A stretch of 53,784 nt of DNA from Thiotrichaceae bacterium (GTDB taxonomy: Bacteria > Pseudomonadota > Gammaproteobacteria > Thiotrichales > Thiotrichaceae). The notes beneath the pieces are model-generated. The model was not told the DNA's origin and ran no database searches. It saw nothing but the letters and a program-made list of their open reading frames with translations. Positions within the stretch are counted from its first letter, which is position 1. Every line of letters begins with the position of its first letter. The position numbers and the translations under genes were made by a program. The DNA lies in the NCBI GenBank assembly GCA_026989335.1, contig JALSJN010000058.1:1-53784 (forward strand), read 5' to 3'. Below are positions 1-9,523 of the stretch, piece by piece.

Positions 1-15
1 ATAGATAGAAACAGG

Positions 16-36
16 ACACATTATGTGTGATTTTTT
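16..36 (+). terminator. short hairpin with T-run before the M23 gene
   Basis: ACACA at 16-20 can pair with TGTGT at 24-28, and GATTTTTT follows. The stem is only 5 bp with a 3-nt loop, so it is a weak candidate terminator for a gene left of the window. No coding sequence is recognisable in 1-102. Confidence 0.35.
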
Positions 37-102
37 AAAAATTAATCTGAAAACTAATATTCTTAAAATTAGTGGCTTGATCAGTCATTCCTTTAGGATA
101 GC

Positions 103-1032
103 ATGAAAATAATTTTTATTAGCGATGATGGATCATCTCATCGTAAATTTAATCTGCCGCTAAAATTAAAGTTCGTGATGCCATTGGTTTTCTTTTTATC
201 AGTGAGTATTGTTTTATTAGGTGGCTATTTTTATAGAGTAGCTAGTCAGCCTACTCTCAATCACGTTAATGGCCAAAATAACGAGATTAACCCTGCTATC
301 ACTACGAAGTTAGCAGAGTTAGGCAAACTCAGGCTGCAAGTTGATCGTTTAAATACCTTAGGTAATTTTATAGCACGTCAGGAAAATATTGATATAGAAC
401 AGTTTATGCTAAAAGCAGAGCCAGGTGTTGGTGGTCTAAATCAGGCACATCCAGCCCGACTTTATGATGCATCATTTTTATCTAAAGATATTAACGACTT
501 AGAAAAAGATATTGCTCAACAAGAAAAACAATACCAACATTTAAAGCAAATGCTAGAGTTGAAATATTTAGAAAGCCAGGCGATTAATCTTTATGTGGAT
601 AAAAACAATAATATTGAGTTAATCAGTGACTTTACCAAGCCCGTACCAACAGGGTATGTCTCATCTCGATTTGGTCCCCGACGTGATCCTATTAATGGAA
701 AACATAGAAACCATAACGGGGTTGATCTTGCAGCACCAACCGGCACAGAAGTACAAACTATCGCAAGTGGTTTTGTATCTTTTGTGGGGAGAAAAGGTGG
801 TTATGGGAATGTGATCGAGATTCAGCATAGTCATTCATTAAAAAGTCGTTACGCACATTTAAATGCTTTCAATGTTTCTGTCGGGGATGTGGTTCGAAAA
901 GGTATAAAAATTGGAGAGGTAGGTAGTACCGGTCGAGTCACTGGGCCGCATCTTCACCTTGAAGTTTGGAGGAATCAAAAACCAGTAGATCCACTTTCTT
1001 ATCTGGAAGGGTTTAACGTTATTGAAAAATAA
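103..1032 (+). CDS. M23 (LytM) family metallopeptidase, inner-membrane anchored
   Basis: Likely a periplasmic zinc endopeptidase acting on peptidoglycan cross-links, or a regulator of amidases. One membrane segment lies at residues 25-45, a coiled-coil-like region at about 130-155, and a C-terminal LytM domain at about 185-305. The HNGVD motif (His204, Asp208) and the HLH motif (His283, His285) are intact, so the zinc site appears complete. Start ATG 103 has AGGA 7 nt upstream. An M23 peptidase just before secA is a common gammaproteobacterial arrangement. The 235-nt gap to secA holds no convincing secM-like gene. The exact bond cut is not deducible. Confidence 0.9.
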   Translation: MKIIFISDDGSSHRKFNLPLKLKFVMPLVFFLSVSIVLLGGYFYRVASQPTLNHVNGQNNEINPAITTKLAELGKLRLQVDRLNTLGNFIARQENIDIEQFMLKAEPGVGGLNQAHPARLYDASFLSKDINDLEKDIAQQEKQYQHLKQMLELKYLESQAINLYVDKNNNIELISDFTKPVPTGYVSSRFGPRRDPINGKHRNHNGVDLAAPTGTEVQTIASGFVSFVGRKGGYGNVIEIQHSHSLKSRYAHLNAFNVSVGDVVRKGIKIGEVGSTGRVTGPHLHLEVWRNQKPVDPLSYLEGFNVIEK

Positions 1033-1267
1033 TTGACGCATAGAGATAAAAATAAAGAAATTAACAATTAATTTAAAATAAAAAATCTGATTCAGGTATT
1101 TCTCTGTTTCATTGTAATATAATGCGCGGATTATTGTGATCAATACAGGGATTGTTGCTTGATTAATACAGGCTAACCCATATGTTTGATCTATTCTGTC
1201 TGATTTTTTAGCTGACACATTTATCTTTCAATCAGACAATTATTGGTATTCAAGGGGAATAACAAGC

Positions 1268-4021
1268 ATGTTTGGCAAAGTGACTAAAAAGCTTTTTGGT
1301 AGTCGTAATGATCGACTGGTTAAATCTTACTCAAAAATTACAACAAGTATTAACGATTTTGAAGAGCCGTTAGCTAAACTGACTGATCAACAAATCCAAT
1401 CTAAAACGACCGAGTTTCGTGAGCGTTTAAAACAAGGCGCAACATTAGAAGAGATATTACCTGAAGCGTTTGCCACCGTACGTGAGGCAAGTAAACGTGT
1501 AATGGGTATGCGTCATTATGACGTGCAAATGATTGGTGGAATGACCCTAAATGAGGGTAAGATAGCGGAGATGCGTACCGGTGAGGGTAAAACCTTGGTT
1601 GCAACGTTGTCAGCTTATCTTAATGCATTACCTGCGAAAGGTGTTCACGTTATTACGGTTAATGACTATCTCGCGCAACGTGATGCGGAGTGGATGTCGA
1701 AGCTTTACGGGTTTTTAGGTTTAAGTACGGGCGTTATTATTAACGGTTTAGACCATGATCAACGCCAAGCAGCTTATGCCGCTGATATTACTTACGGAAC
1801 CAACAACGAGTTTGGTTTTGACTATTTGCGCGATAATATGGCATTTAGTAAAGAGGAGCGGGTTCAACGTGATTTAAACTACGCGATTATTGATGAAGTT
1901 GACTCGATACTTATTGATGAGGCGAGAACCCCGCTTATTATCTCTGGTGCCGCAGAAGATTCATCAGAATTGTATGCTGCCATTAATAGCATCGTCCCCC
2001 AGTTAAAGCGACAAGAAGGTGAGGATGATGGTGAGGAAGAAGTCGAAGTTCCTGGTGATTTTACGGTTGATGAGAAAAGCAAGCAGATATTCTTAACGAA
2101 TGCGGGTCATGAAACGGCTGAAGTTTTATTGCAAGAAGCAGGGGTTCTGGGTAAAGATCAAGGGCTTTACGATAACGATAGTATCTCGATACTGCATCAT
2201 TTTAATGCCTCATTAAGAGCGCATAACCTTTTTCAAAAAAATACTGATTACATTATTAATGATGATGAAGTGGTTATTGTTGATGAGTTCACCGGCCGAA
2301 CTATGCCCGGTCGACGTTGGTCTGATGGTTTGCACCAAGCGGTTGAAGCCAAAGAAGGTTTAACAATTAATCCCGAAAACCAGACAATGGCTTCAATCAC
2401 CTTCCAAAACTACTTCCGTTTATATAATAAATTATCCGGCATGACAGGAACGGCAGATACCGAAGCGTTTGAGCTACAAGAAATCTACGGGCTTGAAGTG
2501 GTTGTAATACCGGGTAATAAACCACTTGCGCGCGATGATGGCAATGACTTGGTATACATGTCAGAAGAAGAAAAGTATCAAGCCATAGCAGAAGAAATTG
2601 CAGATTGTAAAAAGAAAGGTCAGCCCGTATTGGTGGGTACAGCCTCGATAGAAACCTCAGAAATTTTATCAAACTTACTAACTCAAATGAGTGTTGAACA
2701 TGAAGTTTTAAATGCAAAACAACATGAACGCGAAGCGCATATTATCGAAAATGCAGGTCGCCCTGGCGCATTGACTATTGCAACGAATATGGCCGGTCGT
2801 GGTACAGATATCGTGCTTGGTGGCTCGCTAGACGCAGAGATAAAAGCTTTGGGTGATGATGCCAGTGATATTGCCAAAGTGAAAGCAGAGTGGCAGAAAC
2901 GTCATGATATAGTTATTGCAGCAGGTGGTTTGCATATTATAGGCACAGAGCGCCATGAGTCTCGTCGAATTGATAACCAGCTTCGAGGTCGTGCGGCACG
3001 TCAGGGTGATCCTGGTTCATCGCGCTTCTTCTTGTCATTAGAAGATAATCTAATGCGCATTTTTGCTTCGGACAAAGTTAAAGCTATCATGCAGCGTTTG
3101 GGCATGGAAAAAGGCCAAGCGATAGAAGCGAAGATGGTTTCTAAATCAATTGAAAACGCACAGCGTAAAGTAGAAGGGCATAACTTTGATATTCGTAAAA
3201 ACTTATTAGAATACGATAACGTTGCCAATGATCAACGAAAAGTTATTTATGAGCAACGTTCTGAATTATTAGAGTCAGCCGATGTTTCTGAATCAATTGA
3301 ATTATTTGTTGATGATGTGGTTGATTCAACCATTAGTATGTATATTCCCGAAGGCTCATTAGATGAAATGTGGGATGTTGAGGGTCTTACTAAAGCCTTT
3401 AAAGATGACTTTAGCCTTGATTTGGATATTCAAGATTGGCTGGATGCGGATGAGAATTTGCATGAAGAGACCTTGCGTGAAAAGATTTTAAATACCGTAA
3501 AAACTACCATTAAGGGAAAGGAAACGTTAATTGGTGATGAGGCAATGCGTAATTTAGAGCGTGATGTCATGCTCCACGTGTTAGATTCTCATTGGAAAGA
3601 GCATTTGGCTTCAATGGACTATTTGCGTCAGTCGGTTGGCTTACGCGGTTACGCACAAAAAGATCCAAAGCAAGAATTTAAACGTGAAGGCTTTGAACTG
3701 TTCGAAAGTTTGCTGGGTAAAATTAAGCAAGACGTGGTTGCCTTCTTTACTCGCTTGGAAATCACTCTGCCAGAAGAGGCAGAGGCGATTGAAGAACAGC
3801 ATCGTATGGAACATGAGCAAGGTGCTGACCTAGACTTTGTACATCAAGATGTAGGTAGTTCTTTAAGTGCGCCAGACTCTGCTGCAGGTTCTAGGGACGA
3901 AGGGTTTACAGCAGAAGCGGTTAAGCCGTTTAAGCGTGAGGTTGAGAAAGTCGGGCGAAATGAGCCTTGTCCGTGTGGGTCGGCTAAAAAGTACAAACAA
4001 TGTCACGGAAAATTAGTTTAA
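1268..4021 (+). CDS. secA: preprotein translocase ATPase SecA
   Basis: ATP-driven motor that pushes unfolded preproteins through SecYEG. At 917 aa it has the usual proteobacterial length. Walker A reads MRTGEGKT at about residues 102-109, a [15 protein letters not shown] segment (Walker B) follows, and helicase motifs such as [18 protein letters not shown] and [15 protein letters not shown] are present. The C-terminal zinc/SecB-binding tail is intact (Cys901, Cys903, Cys912, His913). An acidic patch ([12 protein letters not shown]) sits at about residues 245-260. ATG 1268 follows AAGGGG. It is the first gene of the conserved secA-argJ-mutT order. Confidence 0.99.
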   Translation: MFGKVTKKLFGSRNDRLVKSYSKITTSINDFEEPLAKLTDQQIQSKTTEFRERLKQGATLEEILPEAFATVREASKRVMGMRHYDVQMIGGMTLNEGKIAEMRTGEGKTLVATLSAYLNALPAKGVHVITVNDYLAQRDAEWMSKLYGFLGLSTGVIINGLDHDQRQAAYAADITYGTNNEFGFDYLRDNMAFSKEERVQRDLNYAIIDEVDSILIDEARTPLIISGAAEDSSELYAAINSIVPQLKRQEGEDDGEEEVEVPGDFTVDEKSKQIFLTNAGHETAEVLLQEAGVLGKDQGLYDNDSISILHHFNASLRAHNLFQKNTDYIINDDEVVIVDEFTGRTMPGRRWSDGLHQAVEAKEGLTINPENQTMASITFQNYFRLYNKLSGMTGTADTEAFELQEIYGLEVVVIPGNKPLARDDGNDLVYMSEEEKYQAIAEEIADCKKKGQPVLVGTASIETSEILSNLLTQMSVEHEVLNAKQHEREAHIIENAGRPGALTIATNMAGRGTDIVLGGSLDAEIKALGDDASDIAKVKAEWQKRHDIVIAAGGLHIIGTERHESRRIDNQLRGRAARQGDPGSSRFFLSLEDNLMRIFASDKVKAIMQRLGMEKGQAIEAKMVSKSIENAQRKVEGHNFDIRKNLLEYDNVANDQRKVIYEQRSELLESADVSESIELFVDDVVDSTISMYIPEGSLDEMWDVEGLTKAFKDDFSLDLDIQDWLDADENLHEETLREKILNTVKTTIKGKETLIGDEAMRNLERDVMLHVLDSHWKEHLASMDYLRQSVGLRGYAQKDPKQEFKREGFELFESLLGKIKQDVVAFFTRLEITLPEEAEAIEEQHRMEHEQGADLDFVHQDVGSSLSAPDSAAGSRDEGFTAEAVKPFKREVEKVGRNEPCPCGSAKKYKQCHGKLV

Positions 4022-4175
4022 ATTACTTAGCTCACGCCTAAAACTTGCCATTTATTCGTTGATAAAAGCCCGCTTTACACTAGTAAATTTCACTTTTTCG
4101 CCTAAATAGACAAGCTTTAGGTGCAAGGTGAGCAGCTTGGATAGATTAGATAAACTCGTTATAGGGATTTGAAAC

Positions 4176-5387
4176 ATGGCCGTTAATCTCACTGTACCCA
4201 CATCACTAAGCCCCGTCAAAGGCATTCGCCTTGGTGCAATAGAAGCAAGCCTTCGTTATAAAGATCGTGATGATTTAACCTTAATCGAATTAGCTGAAGG
4301 TAGCACTGTGGCAGGTGTTTTCACCCAAAATGCATTTTGTGCTGCACCTGTTATTGTTTGTAAAGAGCATTTGGCTCGAACAGAGGGTATTCGTTATTTG
4401 GTGATTAATGCGGGTAATGCTAATGCCGGGACAGGGGAGGAGGGCCTAAGCTCTGCGCGTATGATCTGTGCAGAAATAGCAGAAGAAACAGCAACCGCAT
4501 TGGATAGCATCCTACCTTTTTCAACAGGTGTCATCGGTGAACAACTTCCTTATTGGAAAATTGTTGAGCAGGTTCCACAACTTGTTGAAAGCTTAAAGGA
4601 AGATAACTGGCTTAAAGTTGCAAAAGCAATTATGACAACAGATACCAGTCTCAAAGGTGTCTCTAAGTCTTTTGATATTGATGGTAAGACGGTGACGATC
4701 TCTGGGATAACCAAAGGCGCTGGTATGATAGAGCCAAATATGGCAACGATGCTTGCTTATGTGGCGATCGATGCTGCAATTGATACCGAATCTTTGCAAG
4801 CCATTCTTGAAGGAGCGGTAAAGGAATCGTTTAATAGTATTACTGTTGATGGAGATACCTCGACCAATGATTCATTGATTCTTATGGCAACTGGGCAGTC
4901 AGGTGTTGTTTTAAATACTGAAAATGAAGAACAAATTGTTGATGCTATTTTTGATGTCTGTCAGGAACTCTCACAAGCTATCATCCGTGATGCAGAAGGC
5001 GCGACTAAGTTTGTTACCATCAAAGTTGACGATGCCCCTGATTATGATTACGCCAAAGAAATTGCTTATTCTGTCGCACGCTCACCCTTAGTTAAAACAG
5101 CACTCTTTGCCAGTGATCCGAATTGGGGTCGTTTATTAATGGCAATTGGAAAAACTCCCGTAAAAGCCTTAGATGTTAGCAAGTTATCATTATGGCTCGG
5201 TGAAACACAGTTGATTGAAGCCGGTGAGCCTTTGCAAAGTTATCAAGAAGAACATGGGCAAGTTGAGATGGATAAAGCAGAAATCATAATCCGTATTAAA
5301 CTAAACGCAGGTCAGGCGCAGGCAACCGTTTGGACATCTGATCTATCACATGAATATGTAACTATTAACGCAGAGTATAGAAGCTAA
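4176..5387 (+). CDS. argJ: bifunctional glutamate N-acetyltransferase / ornithine acetyltransferase ArgJ
   Basis: Recycles the acetyl group between N-acetylornithine and glutamate (steps 5 and 1 of arginine synthesis). At 403 aa it has the family's usual length. The autoprocessing site is visible as KGAGMIEPNMATML, with Thr191 the expected N-terminal nucleophile of the beta chain after self-cleavage. The substrate-binding segment SFNSITVDGDTSTNDS follows. Its usual place behind secA supports the call. Whether this enzyme is bifunctional or monofunctional cannot be read from sequence alone. The deacetylase gene starts 1 nt after its stop. Confidence 0.97.
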   Translation: MAVNLTVPTSLSPVKGIRLGAIEASLRYKDRDDLTLIELAEGSTVAGVFTQNAFCAAPVIVCKEHLARTEGIRYLVINAGNANAGTGEEGLSSARMICAEIAEETATALDSILPFSTGVIGEQLPYWKIVEQVPQLVESLKEDNWLKVAKAIMTTDTSLKGVSKSFDIDGKTVTISGITKGAGMIEPNMATMLAYVAIDAAIDTESLQAILEGAVKESFNSITVDGDTSTNDSLILMATGQSGVVLNTENEEQIVDAIFDVCQELSQAIIRDAEGATKFVTIKVDDAPDYDYAKEIAYSVARSPLVKTALFASDPNWGRLLMAIGKTPVKALDVSKLSLWLGETQLIEAGEPLQSYQEEHGQVEMDKAEIIIRIKLNAGQAQATVWTSDLSHEYVTINAEYRS

Positions 5388-5388
5388 T

Positions 5389-6201
5389 ATGAAAATAACT
5401 AAACACCAATTAATACTGTCGGTCTTGTTTGTATCACTTGTTTCGCCGCTTCTAGCAACACAAGTTATCGCCAGCGAAGACTGTAATGCAGTAAGAGTTA
5501 AATACCAATGTACGACGCAAAAACATCAACTTCATTTAAGCTTTGATGATGGGGTAGGAAGCGTTACGCCAAAAATATTGGATATCTTGAAACGAGAAAA
5601 TATCAAGGCAACATTTTTAGTTTTGGGTAATAAAGTTGACTGTAAAAAGCATCTGGCAGGAACAAAATCATTGCAACTCTGTAAACAACGTTTTGCAACG
5701 CTACAACGCATTAAACGAGAAGGGCATGATATTGGCTCGCACAGCTATGAGCATTATTATCATTCGAAATTATCACCGGCTGAATTGACTAAAACAATCA
5801 TGGATTCACGCCGAATATTAGACCCATACTTCACTACCGAGCCAGCAATATTTAGGCTCCCTTATGGTGATGGAATGTTTAACCAAAAAGAGCAACCTCA
5901 GGTGATGGAGGCCTTAATAAAAGCTAAGTTCTATCACCTTGGTTGGGAGATGACAGCCTACGATTGGAATGAAAAATACCAACATGGTGATCAAATATTA
6001 GATAACGTCTTAGGCCAGCTTTGTGGTAATGGCAAAAAAGGACGTAACGGGGTGGTTTTATTTCATGATGGCGTGTTTGAAAATGAGCATGAAGGTCGTG
6101 TTTTCACTGCCAATAACTTAGTACGTTGGATTCCTAAAATGCGCTGTGTTGCTGACTTTAAACCTTTATTATTTTTTAAGAAAAACCTAAAGAAAAAATG
6201 A
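5389..6201 (+). CDS. polysaccharide deacetylase (NodB homology), exported
   Basis: Predicted carbohydrate esterase family 4 metalloenzyme removing N- or O-acetyl groups from a glycan. The N terminus (residues 1-29) is a cleavable signal peptide ending near VIASED. The NodB motifs are present: FDDG (Asp53, Asp54), HSYEH (His118, His122) and RLPYGDG. The catalytic aspartate pair and both metal histidines are kept. Cysteines at several positions (as in EDCNAV, YQCTT, VDCKK, QLCKQ) suggest disulfides in the periplasm. It lies between argJ and mutT and overlaps mutT by 4 nt (ATGA), so it is co-translated. Substrate unknown. Confidence 0.88.
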   Translation: MKITKHQLILSVLFVSLVSPLLATQVIASEDCNAVRVKYQCTTQKHQLHLSFDDGVGSVTPKILDILKRENIKATFLVLGNKVDCKKHLAGTKSLQLCKQRFATLQRIKREGHDIGSHSYEHYYHSKLSPAELTKTIMDSRRILDPYFTTEPAIFRLPYGDGMFNQKEQPQVMEALIKAKFYHLGWEMTAYDWNEKYQHGDQILDNVLGQLCGNGKKGRNGVVLFHDGVFENEHEGRVFTANNLVRWIPKMRCVADFKPLLFFKKNLKKK

Positions 6202-6584
6202 GTCTACACGTTGTTATTGCAGTCATTATTAATAATAAAAACCAGATTCTTATAACAAAACGCTCTGCCGACCAGCATCAAGCGAATAAATGGGAGTTTC
6301 CTGGGGGTAAGGTTGAAACCTCAGAAACTGCACAACAGGCACTCGCTCGTGAGTTACAAGAAGAACTAGGTATTCAGCTGGAATCAGCGACTTTTCTTAC
6401 TACCGTTAAATACCAATATACTTCTAAAAATATCGTGTTGGATGTCTATGAAGTGAGGAACTGGCAGGGTGAGCCAAAAGGCTTGGAAGGGCAACCGATG
6501 TGCTGGGTTGAAAGAAAAGCGCTATCTGACTATGACTTTCCTGCCGCTAATGCTGAGATATTGCGCATTCTGTTAGTTTGTTAA
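6198..6584 (+). CDS. mutT: 8-oxo-dGTP diphosphatase MutT (Nudix hydrolase)
   Basis: Removes oxidised dGTP from the nucleotide pool. The 128-aa protein has the length of E. coli MutT. The Nudix box spans about residues 37-60 with the REL-EE-GI core (GX5EX7REUXEEXGU). A C-terminal PAANAEILRIL segment matches the family. It shares ATGA with the deacetylase upstream. A paralogous Nudix activity cannot be excluded, but the secA-argJ-mutT context argues for MutT. Confidence 0.95.
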   Translation: MSLHVVIAVIINNKNQILITKRSADQHQANKWEFPGGKVETSETAQQALARELQEELGIQLESATFLTTVKYQYTSKNIVLDVYEVRNWQGEPKGLEGQPMCWVERKALSDYDFPAANAEILRILLVC

Positions 6585-6623
6585 CTGATAATCATCAAAA
6601 ATCTGCTAAGCTAAAGTTAAGCC

Positions 6624-6651
6624 TATACGGTGTATTATCGATCACTGTATA
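6624..6651 (+). promoter_or_regulatory. hairpin in the leader of the Gly/Met-rich protein gene
   Basis: TATACGGTG (6624-6632) pairs with CACTGTATA (6643-6651) with one G-T pair and a 10-nt loop. It sits 27 nt before ATG 6678. No T-run follows, so it looks more like a leader or operator structure than a terminator. Confidence 0.35.
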
Positions 6652-6677
6652 AGAATAGATAACCTAGGAGCTGTCAG

Positions 6678-7376
6678 ATGAAAAAACCAATACTTAAAAC
6701 TATTTTACTAATAGGGATGTTAGGCACAGCCAGTGTTGGCAGCGCCAATGGTTTTTTTGGGAATAATAATGGCTTTGGGAATTTTTTTGGTGGCAACAAT
6801 AATAACGGCTGTAATAGTTGGCCTGTGTGGACGCCGATGTATTGGATGGAAGAGATGTCGGGTAACAGCTTCGGTGGTTTTGGTGGTAATAACGGCAACT
6901 GTAACTCTGGCTATAATGGCAATAACTACCCTGGCCCATATCAGAGCGTATACCAAACACCTTATGCTAACCCTTATATGGCATCGCCCTATCAGCCATC
7001 GCCTTACAATACAGCTTATGGTCAAAGCCCATATTATGCAGCACCACAACAATTTGCTAATCCATACCCTGTAAGACCTCAAAACTTTGTTAGGTCTCAA
7101 AGCATCGTTAGACCAAGACCGCAAACATATGTTTATCGCCCCGCGCCAATGGTTAATAATTATAATATGGGAGGCATGAAGAGCTTCCCTAGCTTTGGAT
7201 CATCTATGATGGACTCGAGTGGTTTTCCACCATTAAGTGGCATGTCATCTCCAATGAGTGGGATGGGTGGCTTTGGCTCACCTTTTTCGCCGATGTCACC
7301 GATGGGAATGGGCGAGATGACGGGAATGAATCCGATGACGAGCATGAATCCGATGAAAAGTATGGGTAGCTGGTAA
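6678..7376 (+). CDS. secreted Gly/Asn/Tyr/Pro/Met-rich structural protein, sulfur-globule-protein-like
   Basis: A signal peptide covers residues 1-24 (cleavage near VGSANG). Three low-complexity zones follow. The first is GN/GF-rich with a conserved-looking WPVWTPMYWMEEM segment. The middle is PY/NPY/SPY-rich with R-P-Q repeats. The C-terminal zone is rich in SGM, SPM, MNPM and TSM repeats. Sulfur globule envelope proteins share this composition and the aromatic W-P-YWMEEM block, which is my reason for the call. Start ATG 6678 has AGGAG 7 nt upstream. It is monocistronic. It could instead be an unrelated envelope or extracellular matrix protein. Confidence 0.55.
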   Translation: MKKPILKTILLIGMLGTASVGSANGFFGNNNGFGNFFGGNNNNGCNSWPVWTPMYWMEEMSGNSFGGFGGNNGNCNSGYNGNNYPGPYQSVYQTPYANPYMASPYQPSPYNTAYGQSPYYAAPQQFANPYPVRPQNFVRSQSIVRPRPQTYVYRPAPMVNNYNMGGMKSFPSFGSSMMDSSGFPPLSGMSSPMSGMGGFGSPFSPMSPMGMGEMTGMNPMTSMNPMKSMGSW

Positions 7377-7413
7377 ATTTAAACTTTTTAACCAGAACTT
7401 CCCTAAAGTCTAA

Positions 7414-7443
7414 GCAAGCTGAATTTTAGTAAAGCTTGCATTT
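7414..7443 (+). terminator. weak hairpin after the Gly/Met-rich gene
   Basis: GCAAGCT (7414-7420) pairs with AGCTTGC (7433-7439) across a 12-nt loop, followed by ATTT. It is a poor rho-independent terminator, possibly bidirectional with the minus-strand gene next to it. Confidence 0.35.
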
Positions 7444-7449
7444 GGACTA

Positions 7450-7469
7450 AGTACTAAGTACTTAGTACT
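7450..7469. promoter_or_regulatory. perfect 20-nt palindrome AGTACTAAGTACTTAGTACT
   Basis: The sequence equals its own reverse complement and contains three overlapping AGTACT-type units. It lies between convergent genes, 11 nt after the stop of the Rof-like gene on the minus strand. It could be a protein-binding dyad or a stem that stops read-through. Confidence 0.5.
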
Positions 7470-7479
7470 GTTAGTGTCT

Positions 7480-7692
7480 TTATTTGATCAGACGAACCAT
7501 TGTCTCTGGACTTCTTCCTTCTAAATTTGACGTTAGAACTAAAAATTCCTGTTTGTCTTTAATACTCGTTGTTATTGCAATGCCTTTAACAAGCTCACCT
7601 GTTATGAGTTCTAGCTCCAGTTGATAAGCATTCAGGCAAGCGATTTCAATATAATCGTATTGATGACAAGCTATTGGCTGATAGGCTTTCAC
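7480..7692 (-). CDS. Rof-like Rho-binding antiterminator family protein
   Basis: A 70-aa protein beginning MKAYQPIACHQYDYIEIAC, which matches the YQPI-C-YD-LE-AC signature of the E. coli Rof/YaeO family. The middle (LELELITGELVKGIA) fits the family's Sm-like small beta barrel. Rof binds Rho and lowers termination. The protein is shorter than E. coli Rof at the C terminus, ending VRLIK. It stands 21 nt downstream of fabI on the same strand, so it is probably read from the fabI transcript or a close promoter. Confidence 0.72.
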   Translation of the reverse strand: MKAYQPIACHQYDYIEIACLNAYQLELELITGELVKGIAITTSIKDKQEFLVLTSNLEGRSPETMVRLIK

Positions 7693-7713
7693 TCTTTTTA
7701 ATAAGTAAAGGTT

Positions 7714-8517
7714 CTACCCAGTCTCAGAACCGTCATTTAACATCATTCCTACTGTATTAAAGCCAGCATCAACATACATGATTTCAGCCGAAATTCCTGA
7801 TGCCAAGTCAGAGGATAAAAACGCTGCCGCATTACCTACTTCATCAATGGTGACATTTCGGCGTAAGGGTGCTGAGCTTGCGAATGAGTTTAACATTTTC
7901 TTAAAGTCTTTAATGCCTGCTGCTGCAAGGGTGCGAATAGGGCCTGCTGAGATACAGTTGACTCGGATTCCATCAGGGCCTAAATCAGCTGCCATGAAGC
8001 GTACCGCCGCTTCTAAGCTGGCTTTTGCCATGCCCATGACATTGTAATTAGGGATCGAAGCAACCGCTCCAAGATAGCTAAGTGTGAGTAGTGAGGGATT
8101 TTCTCGACCTTGCATTAAGGGTTTAGCGGCTTTTGCCATAGCTAAAAAACTATAGGTGCTAATATCGTGCGCGATGCCAGAACCTTCACGAGTAGTGTTA
8201 TCAACTATACTACCTTCAAGCTCTTCTTTAGGGGCGAAACCAATTGAATGAACAACCACATCTAAGCCATCCCATGTTTTACCCAAATCAGTAAAGCAAT
8301 CATTAATAGAGGCATCACTTGCAGCATCTAATTCTAAAATAATCTCGCTACCTAACTCTGCGGCAACTTTTTCAACACGGCCTTTCATGCGATCATTGGG
8401 ATAAGTAAAGGCCAGTTCTGCTCCTTCTCGGTGCATGGCTTTTGCGATGCCATAAGCTATCGAGCGATTCGATGCGATACCTGCAATGAGAACGCGTTTG
8501 CCTGTCATAAAACCCAT
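7714..8517 (-). CDS. fabI: enoyl-[acyl-carrier-protein] reductase (NADH) FabI
   Basis: Last step of the fatty-acid elongation cycle, and the target of triclosan. I start it at ATG 8517 ([13 protein letters not shown]), which aligns with the E. coli N terminus and has AAAGGGA about 9 nt upstream. The frame stays open to 8637, but that extension looks non-coding. The 267-aa SDR-fold protein keeps the dinucleotide loop ([13 protein letters not shown]), Tyr148, Tyr158 and Lys165 (Y-X6-K spacing typical of FabI), and the Gly93 that contacts diphenyl-ether inhibitors. Confidence 0.97.
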   Translation of the reverse strand: MGFMTGKRVLIAGIASNRSIAYGIAKAMHREGAELAFTYPNDRMKGRVEKVAAELGSEIILELDAASDASINDCFTDLGKTWDGLDVVVHSIGFAPKEELEGSIVDNTTREGSGIAHDISTYSFLAMAKAAKPLMQGRENPSLLTLSYLGAVASIPNYNVMGMAKASLEAAVRFMAADLGPDGIRVNCISAGPIRTLAAAGIKDFKKMLNSFASSAPLRRNVTIDEVGNAAAFLSSDLASGISAEIMYVDAGFNTVGMMLNDGSETG

Positions 8518-8652
8518 GTAAAATCCCTTTAAAATAGTAAATGAAGTTGATAATACGGTGTTTTTAAAAATCCGTCTACGAAAAACACAAAAGGCACGAA
8601 AATTACAAAGAGTAACCCTCATGCCTTTGGCGAACATTGTATGTTACTTATT

Positions 8653-8853
8653 TTATTCAAGCACAAAGGTGATTTTCATACGAACATTGTAAGAAGACAC
8701 TTTACCATTTTCTACAGAAACGCTTTGATCCGCAACCCATGCGCTACTAATATTTTTTAAGGTTTTATTGGCTCGTGCGATACCATTTTCTACAGCATCT
8801 TCAAAGCTTTTAGTTGAATTTGAAGTGATTTCGGTTACTTTTGCGACTGACAT
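8653..8853 (-). CDS. dodecin family flavin-binding protein
   Basis: A 66-aa protein of dodecin length. Dodecins form a hollow dodecamer storing or buffering flavins. The family pattern is clear: VAKVTEI at the N terminus, the SFEDAVENGIARA helix, the flavin-stacking Trp in SSAWVADQ, and the strand pair VENGKVSSYNVRMKITF ending the chain. ATG 8853 follows an AGGAG-type site. It is transcribed toward fabI with a 135-nt gap. Confidence 0.93.
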   Translation of the reverse strand: MSVAKVTEITSNSTKSFEDAVENGIARANKTLKNISSAWVADQSVSVENGKVSSYNVRMKITFVLE

Positions 8854-8950
8854 AGTTTTTACTCCTTTGGTTAATTAATTGTTATATACACCAGTAAGTT
8901 TAGCAGTATTTTTGAAAATCTTATCTACCTTTTACTTAGCCTGAGACGAC

Positions 8951-9523
8951 TCACCAATGCGCAGTAAGCTGTACGCCTAACGTATCGCTAGAAACTAGTG
9001 GAGACAGTTGCGCAAATGTTTTCTTTGTTTGATAAGCAGAGGTAAAATAATAGCTGCTTAATCCGCCAATTAATGTGCCAGCGAGTACGTCGGTCGTGTC
9101 GTGGTTCTTAGAATGAACGCGGCTATAGGCAACATAGCTTGCACCTAAATAGAGCGGGGCAGCAGCTTTTAAACCGTAACGTTTATGCATGAAAGTAGCA
9201 CTTTGAAAGCTGGTAGAGGTATGCCCTGATGGAAACGAGCGATTATTTTCCCCATTGGGTCGTTGCTTTTTAACCGTGTACTTTAAGGCAAAGGTGACTG
9301 CGGTATTGGTTAAAATAGATTTGTAAAACTGCATACGTCCTTCTGGGTCGTCTTTATAAAAAGTGCTTCCATAGGCTATTACGGGAGACATAATGTAGAT
9401 GGCATCGCCTAGCTTTTCGGCATTACCTTTGGCTTGGGTGTTTGTGCTGATAGAAAATAAAGCTATGAAGAAAAGAGCTGACAAGGGGTTAATGGAAAAA
9501 TATTGTCGAAAATTTGTTGTCAT
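8951..9523 (-). CDS. PAP2 superfamily phosphatase, membrane-associated or exported
   Basis: Acid phosphatase/phosphatidic-acid-phosphatase fold. A hydrophobic leader ending STNTQAKG is a likely signal peptide (residues 1-32). The three catalytic motifs are present in order: KKQRPNGEN (KX6RP-like), PSGHTS, and SRVHSKNHDTTD (SRX5HX3D). At 190 aa with few membrane helices it resembles the shorter periplasmic members rather than the multi-pass lipid phosphatases. It overlaps the DUF3301 gene by 4 nt (ATGA). The substrate could be lipid pyrophosphate or phosphatidate. Confidence 0.85.
   Translation of the reverse strand: MTTNFRQYFSINPLSALFFIALFSISTNTQAKGNAEKLGDAIYIMSPVIAYGSTFYKDDPEGRMQFYKSILTNTAVTFALKYTVKKQRPNGENNRSFPSGHTSTSFQSATFMHKRYGLKAAAPLYLGASYVAYSRVHSKNHDTTDVLAGTLIGGLSSYYFTSAYQTKKTFAQLSPLVSSDTLGVQLTAHW

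Noticed and set aside
859..1218. Minus-strand frame between the M23 gene and secA
   Set aside because: It overlaps the M23 gene antisense, has no ribosome site, and its translation resembles no protein. Not a secM gene, which would be on the plus strand.
6700..7124. Long minus-strand and alternate-frame openings over the Gly/Met-rich gene
   Set aside because: They arise from the repetitive composition of the true gene, which has a signal peptide and a strong ribosome site.
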